The notes below the pieces were generated by a model. The model was not told where the DNA came from. It saw nothing but the letters and a program-made list of their open reading frames with translations, and made no database searches. The position numbers and the translations under genes are program-made. Of a stretch of DNA of 64,000 bases, positions 9,154-17,589 are shown piece by piece. Position 1 is the first letter of the stretch. Every line of letters starts with the position of its first letter. This DNA is from Leptospira perdikensis (GTDB lineage Bacteria > Spirochaetota > Leptospiria > Leptospirales > Leptospiraceae): the NCBI RefSeq assembly GCF_004769575.1, contig NZ_RQGA01000003.1, positions 806,001-870,000 of the forward strand, in the 5' to 3' direction.

Positions 9154-10248
9154 ATGAGCACCGAAACAATACAAAGACCCGTTCGAAAAGAAAAAGATAT
9201 CGAATTTTTTAAACCCACTCTTTCCCGAGAAGACCTAAAAGGTGTTTTGGAATGCCTCGTGGATGAACATCTCTCTACTGGTGAAATTGTAGAAAGATTT
9301 GAAAAAACGTTCTGCCATACTTTCAAAATCAAACATGCTATCTCTTCTAATTCCCTGACATCGGCATATCACTTAGCATTACTTGCGTTAGGTGTGAAAG
9401 CGGGAGACTCCGTTTTACTTTCTAGTTATGCTCCGATTTCTGCATTGGATGCCATTTTTCTTTTGCAAGCAAAACCAGTGCTTGTTGATTTGAAACGAAA
9501 TTCCTTTCATCCATGCCCAGAAGAATTCCTTCGTAAAAAAAATGAATCGGGCGCTCGTTTTGCGCTTTTTGATCATAGTTTCGGATCACTCATTCGTTTG
9601 AGTGATTATTCCATTGAGGGATTGGAAGTATTGGAAGATTTTACCGAAGCGATTGGTGCGACTTCCGAAACCATCACTGTGGGAAAACAATCCAAAATTG
9701 CCATTTGTGGACTCAGCGCTGAGAACATCATCACCACAGGGAACGGAGCGATGATCATCACTTCCGAAGTTTCTCTTTCTACTGCGGTGAAATCATATAA
9801 ATCTGGTTCTTCCGCCAAACGTAATATTGGTGAACCAAAGTATGATTACAATTTAGTGGATTACCAAGCGGCTCTTGGAATTGAACAACTTTCAAAACTC
9901 GGTGTTATCTTAGAACGAAAGAAAAAAATTGCGTCTGCTTACTTACAAGCGGTGCAAAATTCTAGATTGGAAACCTACTTCCAAAACCCAAATGAAGATA
10001 CTTTCCAAAGATTTCCTATTGTTGTCTCTGGAAAAAACTACGAAGAGATCCAAAGGTATTTTAAATCCATCCATATTGGAACACAAAGGACAGTAGATGA
10101 ACCCCTTCATCGTGTAATGGAAGAAAACCATTTGGAATTCCCCAATGCAGAGCGCCTTTTCCAAAGAGGACATTGTATTCCTATTTATCCTAACCTAACA
10201 AAAGATAACGTACAAAGGATTGCGACAGCCATCCGACGAATCTATTGA
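9154..10248 (+). CDS. DegT/DnrJ/EryC1/StrS-family protein lacking the catalytic lysine
   Basis: A 364-residue member of the sugar aminotransferase (DegT/StrS) family. The family cofactor aspartate is kept in LEDFTEAIGA, and the C-terminal YDYNLVDYQAALGIEQL matches the conserved Q-A-A-L-G region. The residue that aligns with the Schiff-base lysine of K-N-L-x-x-x-G-D-G-G is glutamate 190 (SAENIITTGNG). A PLP aminotransferase mechanism is therefore not expected. It could be a non-catalytic paralogue or a lyase-like derivative. The start ATG has GAGGAG upstream. It is followed in the same frame, after one TGA, by an ATP-grasp-like gene and is likely co-expressed with it. Confidence 0.8.
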   Translation: MSTETIQRPVRKEKDIEFFKPTLSREDLKGVLECLVDEHLSTGEIVERFEKTFCHTFKIKHAISSNSLTSAYHLALLALGVKAGDSVLLSSYAPISALDAIFLLQAKPVLVDLKRNSFHPCPEEFLRKKNESGARFALFDHSFGSLIRLSDYSIEGLEVLEDFTEAIGATSETITVGKQSKIAICGLSAENIITTGNGAMIITSEVSLSTAVKSYKSGSSAKRNIGEPKYDYNLVDYQAALGIEQLSKLGVILERKKKIASAYLQAVQNSRLETYFQNPNEDTFQRFPIVVSGKNYEEIQRYFKSIHIGTQRTVDEPLHRVMEENHLEFPNAERLFQRGHCIPIYPNLTKDNVQRIATAIRRIY

Positions 10249-11400
10249 TTGGCCCCATCGCTTTATTATCTAGACTCATTATTTGAGTATAGATTGTATC
10301 CAACTCCTCTAAATTTGGATTCCTCCCTCAAAAGGAGGAATCGTTGTTTGGAGAAAATGTTTTTTCCCATTTCAAGATCTGAAGACTTTGTTTTAGTCGA
10401 AGAACTACCTAGCGACGAAATTTATACTCACTGGAAAGAATCTGGGCTTAGTCCCGGAACACCCATCCAAGAAGGGGATTTGCTTGGTGAAGTTACACTT
10501 GTGGAATGGGGATCTCGGAATGAATGGTATGAGGGCAAACTTCAGGAAGATCCCATTCGTGTGGAAACCTCTCGTTATCTCAATTCCAAAATCACACAAT
10601 TGGATTTTCGAAAACACCATTCCCCTTTACCGGCAAAAGTTATATCTTCCGAAGAACATTTGTTTGCTGAACTAGAAGAGGCAAAACTGCCGATTGTACT
10701 CAAAAGTGAATTCGGCCTTGCTGGTAGAAATCATATTATCTTCAAATCAGCATCTGATTCTTGGAAGATGTCACAGGTAAATAAGAGACTTTTTGGTTTT
10801 CCCATCCTTGCTGAGTTTTGGGTAGGGGATGAAAGGTTTTTTGATTTTTCTACCCTTTGGGATGTTCGGGATGGAGAATTTTTTTACCTCACCGCCACAG
10901 CCATGCTCATTGATAAGGAAGGAGTGTTTCGGGGCATTCGTATTGGGGGATCGGAGCTTCCTCATTCGGCTCATTTTTTACCTCCAGTGATGGATCTGGT
11001 TCACGATGTCAAAGGACTAATACCGAAAGAATATTCGGGGCCTTGTGCAATTGATGGATTTTTGTATCGCGAAGAAGGAAAGATTCAAATCCAACCAGTG
11101 TCAGAATTTAATTTTCGTTATTCGATAGGACGGATTCTCTGGGAAATTCGAAAAAAACGTAATCCAAAACCAGAAGTGGTCACGGGGATTTTGATTTTGC
11201 CTTACCCGAAACAAGGTTCTTTGGATGAGTGGGCTACCATTCGAAGGTTGGAAAAAGAATTAGGGATTCAGTTGGTTCTTTTAACGCCCGTTAGAGATGT
11301 ATCAGGAAAACCATACCAAAATACAGTTTTGTATTTTGAAACCACGGAGGATAAAGAACCTTCCGTGGTGGAATCCATTTGGCAATCCTGGATGGACTGA
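10249..11400 (+). CDS. ATP-grasp-like protein of unknown substrate
   Basis: 383 residues. Features suggest an ATP-grasp carboxylate-amine ligase fold: LPIVLKSEFGLAGRNHIIF at about 148-166 resembles the ATP-binding Lys plus glycine-rich loop, and AIDGF...VSEFNFRYSIG (about 268-292) resembles the Asp and Glu-x-Asn metal site. Overall similarity to named families is not recognised. The only start at the beginning is TTG 10249, immediately after the TGA of the upstream gene, with no clear ribosome site. Translation may depend on coupling, or the first in-frame ATG (near 10357) may be used. The pairing with a DegT-like protein hints at a small biosynthetic or modification pathway. Confidence 0.6.
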   Translation: MAPSLYYLDSLFEYRLYPTPLNLDSSLKRRNRCLEKMFFPISRSEDFVLVEELPSDEIYTHWKESGLSPGTPIQEGDLLGEVTLVEWGSRNEWYEGKLQEDPIRVETSRYLNSKITQLDFRKHHSPLPAKVISSEEHLFAELEEAKLPIVLKSEFGLAGRNHIIFKSASDSWKMSQVNKRLFGFPILAEFWVGDERFFDFSTLWDVRDGEFFYLTATAMLIDKEGVFRGIRIGGSELPHSAHFLPPVMDLVHDVKGLIPKEYSGPCAIDGFLYREEGKIQIQPVSEFNFRYSIGRILWEIRKKRNPKPEVVTGILILPYPKQGSLDEWATIRRLEKELGIQLVLLTPVRDVSGKPYQNTVLYFETTEDKEPSVVESIWQSWMD

Positions 11401-11422
11401 TTTACAAAATTAAATTCGTGGA

Positions 11423-12223
11423 TTAAACTCCGTCTCTGTTAGAAATGAATTCGTGTTTTCCATTGATTTCAAGGATCGGGTCTGAAGGATTTCCTCGGCG
11501 TTTGATTTCCAAAATATCTGTGTTTGTGAGTGGTAGAGTCGCCTCTAAACTCACGATGACTTTTTCCCCTTTCTCCGTCCAAGTACATAACATCTTGGCT
11601 GTTTCGTATCCCATCTCACAAGTTCCATCATTATGAAGTTGGATTCTTGCTATATTGGATTTTGTTTTCCACTTTCCAATGGCCCAAGTATTTTTGGGAG
11701 GGATGAGGGCAGACCCTGCTTGTTCTGAATTGAATACCACTTCCGCGATTGCCGTATTTTCGGAACTGGTTCCATTATACACTTCTTGAATGGTGAGTGA
11801 AATTTCTTTGGTTCGAAGTTCTGATTTGAATTCGATCATTTGCAGAGACAAACTATCTTTTAGAGTTACAATTTCCTCATTTCCTTCTTCTGTAGAAATT
11901 TTTAGTTTTTTGATTCTATTGTTTGCCGCCCAAAGTTTCGGATCACCAAACCCATTGTAGATGGAAAAGGAACGAAAACTGATTGGTGATTTGTATTTGA
12001 TTTTTAAGGATTCACCAATGCCTTCACCCTCAGCTCCTTCGACCCAGCTGGTTTTGAGTTTCCTATCCATGGCAAAGAAGGGAGTGTATCGTTTTGAATT
12101 TGGTTGCAGTTGACTTGTGGATGTGATTATCGGAGGATTGAGTGATTCTGCAAAGATTGGCAGACAGATGGCGACTATGAGTATATAGGTCTTTGAATTG
12201 GGAAAGGTCATACACAAAGTCAT
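11423..12223 (-). CDS. Exported protein with NADase-type glycan-binding (discoidin-like) domain
   Basis: 266 residues with a signal sequence ending near IFAES. Residues ~30-150 match the NADase-type glycan-binding domain: SQLQPNSKRYTP, AMDRKLKTSWVEGAEGEGIGE and SIYNGFGDPK...NNRIKKLKI are characteristic. The remaining C-terminal part (GKWKTKSNIARIQLHNDG...) looks like a small lipocalin-like or beta-sandwich module. The protein is likely periplasmic or surface-exposed and carbohydrate-binding, with no catalytic site seen. Two in-frame ATGs (12223 and 12211) are possible starts; the second gives a tidier signal peptide. Confidence 0.72.
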   Translation of the reverse strand: MTLCMTFPNSKTYILIVAICLPIFAESLNPPIITSTSQLQPNSKRYTPFFAMDRKLKTSWVEGAEGEGIGESLKIKYKSPISFRSFSIYNGFGDPKLWAANNRIKKLKISTEEGNEEIVTLKDSLSLQMIEFKSELRTKEISLTIQEVYNGTSSENTAIAEVVFNSEQAGSALIPPKNTWAIGKWKTKSNIARIQLHNDGTCEMGYETAKMLCTWTEKGEKVIVSLEATLPLTNTDILEIKRRGNPSDPILEINGKHEFISNRDGV

Positions 12224-12261
12224 AAGTAACTAAATTTTAGAGCAAGTAGGAAATAAATTTA

Positions 12262-12585
12262 ATGAATGAGTTATGGGAATACAATACAGTCTATTCTACT
12301 TTTTCCTCGGAGGACGAGGCTAAAAAAATTGCAAAACAAGTCGTAATCGAGCGACTGGCTGGCTGCGCGAATATCATTAAAGGAATGGATTCTGTTTATA
12401 TTTGGAACGGTGAAATGGAAGAATCTTCTGAAATCGTATGTCTGTTTAAAACCACGAAGGACAAATCAGACCTTTTAATGCAGAGAATCAAAGAATTACA
12501 TTCTTACGAAATTCCCTGCATTGTCGTTTGGCCCATTGTCTCTGGAAATCCAGATTATTTGGATTGGTTACGGAATTCTTTGTAG
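12262..12585 (+). CDS. cutA: CutA1 divalent-cation tolerance protein
   Basis: 107 residues, the usual CutA length. It shows the family pattern: AKKIAKQVVIERLAGCANIIKGMDSVYIWNGEMEESSEIVCLFKTT, then I-K-E-L-H-S-Y-E-I-P and YLDWLRNSL at the end. CutA is a cytoplasmic trimer with a PII-like fold linked to copper tolerance in enterobacteria, though its general role is unresolved. The 3' end overlaps the convergent GST gene by 31 bp. Confidence 0.9.
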   Translation: MNELWEYNTVYSTFSSEDEAKKIAKQVVIERLAGCANIIKGMDSVYIWNGEMEESSEIVCLFKTTKDKSDLLMQRIKELHSYEIPCIVVWPIVSGNPDYLDWLRNSL

Positions 12586-13292
12586 AACTCTTTTATTTTA
12601 TCGAATAATAATTCAATACCTAACTCTTTTCGCCAAGTAAGAAAGGACTCTGGCATTTGAACTGATGTAAACCAAGGATAGGCAGGTGATTCTTTTGGTT
12701 CAGCAAGCATACCCATAAGACTTGCTACTGTTAGGTCCACTCTACCAAAAGAATTTCCATTAAAAAACTTTCTATCTTTGTAAATAGAAATTAATTCTTT
12801 GTTACCTTCATCTAAAGATTGTTTTACGACTTCTAAGTTTTTCGGTGTGATTTTGTATCTTCTTTTAAGGGAAAGAGCAATCAAATCAAAATGTTCTGGT
12901 GGCGCTATCGTATCAGATAACGAAGCCGGTTTTAGTAAAAACAACTTACCTACAATTTCTGGATATTCCAGAATATGAAAATAAAGCATCGTTTGTAAAC
13001 TTTTCCCAATTTGAATGTCAATTTTTTCTTCCATTTGTTTTTCTTCTGGAGTTGCTTTATGACCGAATGCTTTTTCTTCGATAATATCTAATATATTTCC
13101 AGAACCTTGGATGACACCAGCATCCGTCTCTAAAACAGGCACATACAAATCGTTCACTATTGGTTTTAGGGTTTGGATGTGTTCGCCAGGAACTAAGGGT
13201 CTTAGTTCAAAAGGATAGTCTGCAAGTTCCAATCCCCATCTGGCTTTTTCAGAAAAGTGTGAGATTGGGAAAGTGTATAAGGTTGAAGTCAT
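12555..13292 (-). CDS. Glutathione S-transferase family protein
   Basis: 245 residues with an N-terminal thioredoxin-like GST domain (LYTFPISHFSEKARWGLELADYPFE, then VPVLETDAGVIQGSGNILDII with the conserved Ser after Glu/Gln-Gly) and an all-helical C-terminal half ending WFTSVQMPESFLTWRKELG. It probably binds glutathione or a related thiol. No physiological substrate can be inferred. It has no operon partners and overlaps the end of cutA. Confidence 0.78.
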   Translation of the reverse strand: MTSTLYTFPISHFSEKARWGLELADYPFELRPLVPGEHIQTLKPIVNDLYVPVLETDAGVIQGSGNILDIIEEKAFGHKATPEEKQMEEKIDIQIGKSLQTMLYFHILEYPEIVGKLFLLKPASLSDTIAPPEHFDLIALSLKRRYKITPKNLEVVKQSLDEGNKELISIYKDRKFFNGNSFGRVDLTVASLMGMLAEPKESPAYPWFTSVQMPESFLTWRKELGIELLFDKIKEFYKEFRNQSK

Positions 13293-13394
13293 GTGTCGAA
13301 GTTTACAGATGAGAAATCATTCGGCAATCAAGTTTTTATTATGGAAAATGGATTGTCTTTTAAGTGTTCTTCACTTTAAGATGATTCCTGTTTT

Positions 13395-14600
13395 ATGAGA
13401 TTTGGTTTTTTTATCCTATTTCTTGTTTGTCCCATTGGGTTCTTAATGGCCAAGGAACATTCTGAATTCTGCTCCATGGACAGACTCTGTGTCATTTATG
13501 TGCAGGACAAAACAGGAGTGGACATTTACTTCCAAAACAAAATTGCTATAGACAAAACGGATACTACGATTTCCGCTAATGCAACTTTTAAGAATATGAA
13601 AAGTACCGTAAAACTTCCATTGGTTACTGTTCTAAAAGGTACAAAAAGAAAAAAACTCTTCCGTCTGAACGCACTAAAACCTAACAAACGCTGGGTTTAC
13701 CAAATTAAATACAAATGGATTCTTGGAAATTTTTCCGCTTCACATGACCCAAAAGTTATCTATGATTTACCTTTTGAAAGGGGACTAAAGGTTCGTATCT
13801 ACCAAGGATATAAAGGAAGTAAAAGTCACCAGGGTGACAACCGTTATTCGATCGATTTTGGACTGAAAGAAGGAGACTTGATTACGGCCGCAAGAGACGG
13901 TCTTGTGATTGATACAGAAGAAAAAAATAACGAGGGTGGATTTGAAATCAAATACATCCATTCCGCTAACTATATAAAAATCCTTCATGATGACGGAACT
14001 ATAGGCCAGTATGCTCACCTCCGTTATATGGGGGTTCTTGTTAAACGAGGGCAACGAGTGATCGCGGGAACTCCACTCGGTTACGCGGGAAGTACCGGAT
14101 TTAGTGATGGGCCTCATTTGCATTTCGAAGTGTACAAACCCACTCCTAATTTGCGTAAAAAAACCATTCCTACCTTGTTTCGAACAGAGTCTTCCGATTT
14201 GGAAATTGTCTCTGAAGGAGAACTCCATTGGCGGAGGGAAAAAGAAGAACCTTTGGTCAAAACGGTTGCTGACACCGAGGAAATCCAAATTTGCGAATCG
14301 ATTCAGAATCTGGAGCGGTTGGGATGTAATGTATCATTATTTGTCAAAACATCCCCACTTTATTTTTATATTCCTCTTTTAAAACCAGCTCGTTATAAGA
14401 TACAAATTTCCGTTCGTAAAAATGGAACCTCCTTACAGAAATTGTATAATTGGGAGACAAATCCTGAATGGTGGGATACCTATTTTGAAGCCCAGTTAGA
14501 AGATCCTTCGGAACCACTGGAAGGTGATTGGACTGCGACGGTATCTATCGATGGAGTAATACAAAAAGAAATGCAATTTCAATTAACGAGTGTGAAGTGA
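13395..14600 (+). CDS. Secreted M23 family metallopeptidase, copy 1
   Basis: 401 residues with a signal sequence (MRFGFFILFLVCPIGFLMA). The LytM/M23 zinc peptidase domain spans about 130-250. Zinc ligands appear as the His of SHQGDNRYSIDF and its Asp, and the HLHFE motif near residue 241. The typical GTIGQYAHL and GYAGSTGFSDGPHLHF segments are present. Both flanks are beta-rich and unique to this family pair. By family it would cut peptide crosslinks in peptidoglycan. Its TGA overlaps the GTG start of a paralogue, so the two are a translationally coupled tandem duplication. Confidence 0.85.
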   Translation: MRFGFFILFLVCPIGFLMAKEHSEFCSMDRLCVIYVQDKTGVDIYFQNKIAIDKTDTTISANATFKNMKSTVKLPLVTVLKGTKRKKLFRLNALKPNKRWVYQIKYKWILGNFSASHDPKVIYDLPFERGLKVRIYQGYKGSKSHQGDNRYSIDFGLKEGDLITAARDGLVIDTEEKNNEGGFEIKYIHSANYIKILHDDGTIGQYAHLRYMGVLVKRGQRVIAGTPLGYAGSTGFSDGPHLHFEVYKPTPNLRKKTIPTLFRTESSDLEIVSEGELHWRREKEEPLVKTVADTEEIQICESIQNLERLGCNVSLFVKTSPLYFYIPLLKPARYKIQISVRKNGTSLQKLYNWETNPEWWDTYFEAQLEDPSEPLEGDWTATVSIDGVIQKEMQFQLTSVK

Positions 14601-15799
14601 TTAGGTTTTTATTTATTTTATTGTTTTTTGGCGTTTTGTTTGGTCTGTATGCAGAATCAAATGTTACTGAAGAATGTAATCAAGAGTGGATTTGTTTGGT
14701 GCAAACCAAAGATGATGAAGGCATTGAACTTTCCGTACGTAACTACAACCCCCATCCTAAAGTAACCAATTCTGTTTTGCTCAACGTGACTCTTGTTAAT
14801 TTTAAAACAGATTTAACTTTTCCCCAGTTTGTAGTTGTGAAAGGTCCAACGCCAGTTTTTATTACAAAATTTTTACTCGAAGACAAAACAAAAAATGCCT
14901 TTCATTCGTTTTCCTTTCGTGTACGTCCAGGGGATTGGGATAGCGTTCATGATGATTCGGTAAGTTACTTGTTACCATTTGCCCAAGGAATTCGAGCCAA
15001 AGTGGTACAAGGTTATAATGGATCGGTCACTCATTTTGGAAATTTTGTTCATGCGATTGATTTCGGAATTCCAGTGGGAACACCCGTACATGCTGCAAGA
15101 AAAGGTTACGTGATGGCTACAGAGTCTCGGTATTCTGAAGGTGGGTTTCGGAGGGACTTGTTATCAAAGGCAAATTTTATCATCATTCAACATGATGATG
15201 GAACTTTGGGAAATTATGCTCACCTAATGAAAAATGGTGTTGTCGTAAAAGTTGGTGATATGGTGGATGCAGGCCAATTGATCGGATATTCAGGTAATAC
15301 TGGTTATACGCAGGGCCCTCATCTCCATTTTGAAGTACACAAACCAAATCGTCAGTTAGAAGTTACAACCATTCCAACGGTTTTTAAAACGCAATATTCA
15401 GATAGAGATACTTTAAAAGAATATTATATGTATTGGCATCCGAAACAAGGTGTGGATCTCTCAACGGTCGATATTTTCGACGAAGACATTCAGATTTGTA
15501 GGTTAAACGCAAAACGAGAAAAAGTGCAATGTGGTGAAACCTCGTTTCAGTTGGGAGAAAACTTCTTAGTGTCACTTGAATTTGTGAAACCAGGAAACCA
15601 TCGGATAGAGGTCGACATATCCACTGACGGGAAGGGTTTTGAACCTATAAAATTGGATTGGGTGGCTGATAAGAATTTGGCCTTAGAGGCCAGATATGTA
15701 TCGATTGCCAATAATCCGAAACTGATTGGGCGTTGGAAGGTGCGGGTAAGGGTCAATGGAGAAGAAAAAAAGATTCTTTTTTTCAATGTGAAGGCATAA
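14597..15799 (+). CDS. Secreted M23 family metallopeptidase, copy 2
   Basis: About 400 residues, colinear with copy 1: signal peptide (MIRFLFILLFFGVLFGLYAES), N-terminal beta region, M23 core with THFGNFVHAIDFG and HLHFE near residue 241, and C-terminal beta domain. The residue position of HLHFE is the same in both copies. The GTG start at 14597 overlaps the preceding TGA as GTGA, and the signal peptide begins exactly there; an upstream TTG at 14528 would add 23 unlikely residues inside copy 1. Predicted periplasmic peptidoglycan endopeptidase. Confidence 0.84.
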   Translation: MIRFLFILLFFGVLFGLYAESNVTEECNQEWICLVQTKDDEGIELSVRNYNPHPKVTNSVLLNVTLVNFKTDLTFPQFVVVKGPTPVFITKFLLEDKTKNAFHSFSFRVRPGDWDSVHDDSVSYLLPFAQGIRAKVVQGYNGSVTHFGNFVHAIDFGIPVGTPVHAARKGYVMATESRYSEGGFRRDLLSKANFIIIQHDDGTLGNYAHLMKNGVVVKVGDMVDAGQLIGYSGNTGYTQGPHLHFEVHKPNRQLEVTTIPTVFKTQYSDRDTLKEYYMYWHPKQGVDLSTVDIFDEDIQICRLNAKREKVQCGETSFQLGENFLVSLEFVKPGNHRIEVDISTDGKGFEPIKLDWVADKNLALEARYVSIANNPKLIGRWKVRVRVNGEEKKILFFNVKA

Positions 15800-15803
15800 T
15801 CGT

Positions 15804-15832
15804 TTGACAAGTAAATATATGTATAGTAGATT
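15804..15832 (+). promoter_or_regulatory. Candidate promoter
   Basis: TTGACA at 15804-15809, then 17 bases, then tagatt at 15827-15832, giving a perfect -35 hexamer and a 4/6 -10 hexamer at ideal spacing. It begins 5 bases after the M23 gene and points toward the hairpin at 15869. Confidence 0.45.
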
Positions 15833-15838
15833 GGCTAT

Positions 15839-15897
15839 GGGCTTTCCAAGACCTTTTGGTCGTTCTACTGGGGGTGCAAACCCCCATCTTTTTTCTT
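15839..15897 (+). ncRNA. Candidate small RNA or attenuated leader
   Basis: The segment from the likely start (about 15839) to the terminator T-run is about 58 bases, has no open frame, contains a small GACC-TTTT-GGTC hairpin (15850-15861) and ends in a strong terminator. It could be an independent small RNA, or an attenuated leader of the DUF2237 gene starting at 15954. Sequence alone cannot distinguish these. Confidence 0.3.
15869..15896 (+). terminator. Intrinsic terminator with GCAA tetraloop
   Basis: Stem tgggggt (15869-15875) pairs with acccccA (15880-15886) around the GNRA loop gcaa, followed by ctttttt. This is a textbook Rho-independent terminator, 57 bases before the DUF2237 start. 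It may end the M23 transcript or the candidate small RNA. Confidence 0.8.
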
Positions 15898-15953
15898 AAC
15901 CAATTTCATAAACATCTTCCCAGAATCGATTCCTTCCCTAGTTTGATATTCCT

Positions 15954-16334
15954 ATGGAAATGGATGAATCATTGAATGTACTCGGTGGGCCACTCGTACC
16001 CTGTTCCACTCATCCTCTGACGGGATTTTTTCGAGATGGATGTTGTAATACATCTGATGAAGATGTTGGCTCTCATACAGTATGTGTTTTGGCAACAGAG
16101 GATTTTTTGGAATCTCAGAAACAAAGTGGTAATGACCTCATTACACCTTGGCCACAATATTCTTTCCCTGGTGTCAAACCAGGAGAACGCTGGTGCCTTT
16201 GTGCTTCTCGTTGGTTGGAGGCTTACCGTAATGGGGTTCCTCCAAAAGTGTTTTTGGAGTCTACCCACAAACGTGCGTTAGAAATCATTCCTTTGGAATT
16301 ATTAGAAAGATTTGCCGCAGACGATATTGATTAG
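15954..16334 (+). CDS. DUF2237 family protein
   Basis: 126 residues that fit DUF2237 along the whole length: NVLGGPLVPCSTHPLTGFFRDGCCNT, DVGSHTVCVLAT, GNDLITPWPQY and GERWCLCASRW. Several conserved cysteines (CC pair, CLC) suggest metal or redox chemistry, but no function is established for the family. The start is the first ATG at 15954; ATG 15960 is also possible. The 3' end overlaps the convergent phospholipase/nuclease-like gene by 4 bp. Confidence 0.88.
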   Translation: MEMDESLNVLGGPLVPCSTHPLTGFFRDGCCNTSDEDVGSHTVCVLATEDFLESQKQSGNDLITPWPQYSFPGVKPGERWCLCASRWLEAYRNGVPPKVFLESTHKRALEIIPLELLERFAADDID

Positions 16335-17584
16335 TTAGTTTTTAGAGCATTCAAATAAGCCCTTGTGTGTTTGGATGTGTTCTGAAGGAGAGATCCAAGA
16401 ATCGTATGGATTGGATGGTTGGGTTCATATAAAGTTTCATATTTAGGAATTTCTAAATGTTCTAACTGTTCATCCGCTGGTTCTGCGGCATCGTATGCTT
16501 CTTTACAAACGTTGTTACGTAGGAAATCAATTCCTTGCCATTCGATTCGCCCTCTTGAAGAGACGTCTGTGATGGAACTTGCCACGGGATGGTTCCAATT
16601 CTTGGTTTCAATCAAGTTTCGAATTAAGTAATACTGATACTCTTCAATTAAGGTGTGTCTTCCTGAAATAAATCGAATCATATCATCTTTTGGCGATTGG
16701 TATCCAACAATGGATACAAGTTGTACACCAATTTGTTTTCCGGCACTAACTCTTGGCAATACGGAAGAGTGGTAAGGTTGTGTAAGATCTTGGATATAAT
16801 GTAGTGCCCAACCAGCAAATCTATATCCCCAATATGGGTGACCAGTTCGGAAAGCTAAGTTAGAAAGCTCTGTAAATTGATGGATACGATATTCGGGATA
16901 GGTTCTTTTTAAAAATCCAGCAAGAGCAAAAATAATACCGGGTTCATAATAGAAACCCATATGAAAGGGAGCTTGAGAGGAAAATTCTACTGCTGGATTT
17001 CCGAATGGTTGGCTTCCAAATCCATAGATTTTCCCTACTTCACTTCCACTATCTTCAAATAAATATAAATCTAAATCGTAGTCAGGTTCATCCGTTGCTG
17101 TAACTAATACTTCATCAGCACCGATCATTTGCCCTTCTTGTAAGGATAAAAAGGTTTCGTTTCCCAATTTTCCTTTATCATTGAGTGTTGTGAGTTGGTT
17201 CAAAGAAAGTTTTGTTCCGTTCCGTTTTGGTACTGATTGGATATAGAGAGCCGCTTTATGGTTTGGGTTAACTCGTAGTGCTTTATAAAAACTAACAACA
17301 AGTTCCGAATCTTTTGTTGATTTGGAAAATTTTAAACTATCATCTGTAGGCGTTAGGTGTGAAAGTCGTTTTAGTGCCCACTCTTCAGAAATAGATAAAC
17401 TGTCTTGAATTGAGGTTTTTTCTTTTGTTAAGAAAGATTTTAACGATTCTACTTTGACTTTGGGGGCGCTTTTTCCTTTCCAATGATCCTTTAAAATCAA
17501 ATAGGTGATTCCTGCATGGTTGTTCCAAGCAAATAGAGGTAAAGTAAAAGTAACAATTACAATTGTTGTGATGAATTGTTTCAT
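16331..17584 (-). CDS. Exported zinc phospholipase C / S1-P1 nuclease-like protein
   Basis: About 417 residues. After a signal peptide (MKQFITTIVIVTFTLPLFA) the mature chain would begin WNNHAG. An N-terminal Trp that chelates zinc through its amino group, followed by a nearby His, is the hallmark of the zinc phospholipase C and S1/P1 nuclease family. The second hallmark, H-Y-I-Q-D-L-T-Q-P-Y-H, is present at about residue 265. The protein is longer than classic members and its middle region is not recognised. Whether it cleaves lipids or nucleic acid is not decidable. The start is ATG 17584, 6 bp after the SH3 gene. Confidence 0.6.
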   Translation of the reverse strand: MKQFITTIVIVTFTLPLFAWNNHAGITYLILKDHWKGKSAPKVKVESLKSFLTKEKTSIQDSLSISEEWALKRLSHLTPTDDSLKFSKSTKDSELVVSFYKALRVNPNHKAALYIQSVPKRNGTKLSLNQLTTLNDKGKLGNETFLSLQEGQMIGADEVLVTATDEPDYDLDLYLFEDSGSEVGKIYGFGSQPFGNPAVEFSSQAPFHMGFYYEPGIIFALAGFLKRTYPEYRIHQFTELSNLAFRTGHPYWGYRFAGWALHYIQDLTQPYHSSVLPRVSAGKQIGVQLVSIVGYQSPKDDMIRFISGRHTLIEEYQYYLIRNLIETKNWNHPVASSITDVSSRGRIEWQGIDFLRNNVCKEAYDAAEPADEQLEHLEIPKYETLYEPNHPIHTILGSLLQNTSKHTRAYLNALKTN

Positions 17585-17589
17585 AGAGT

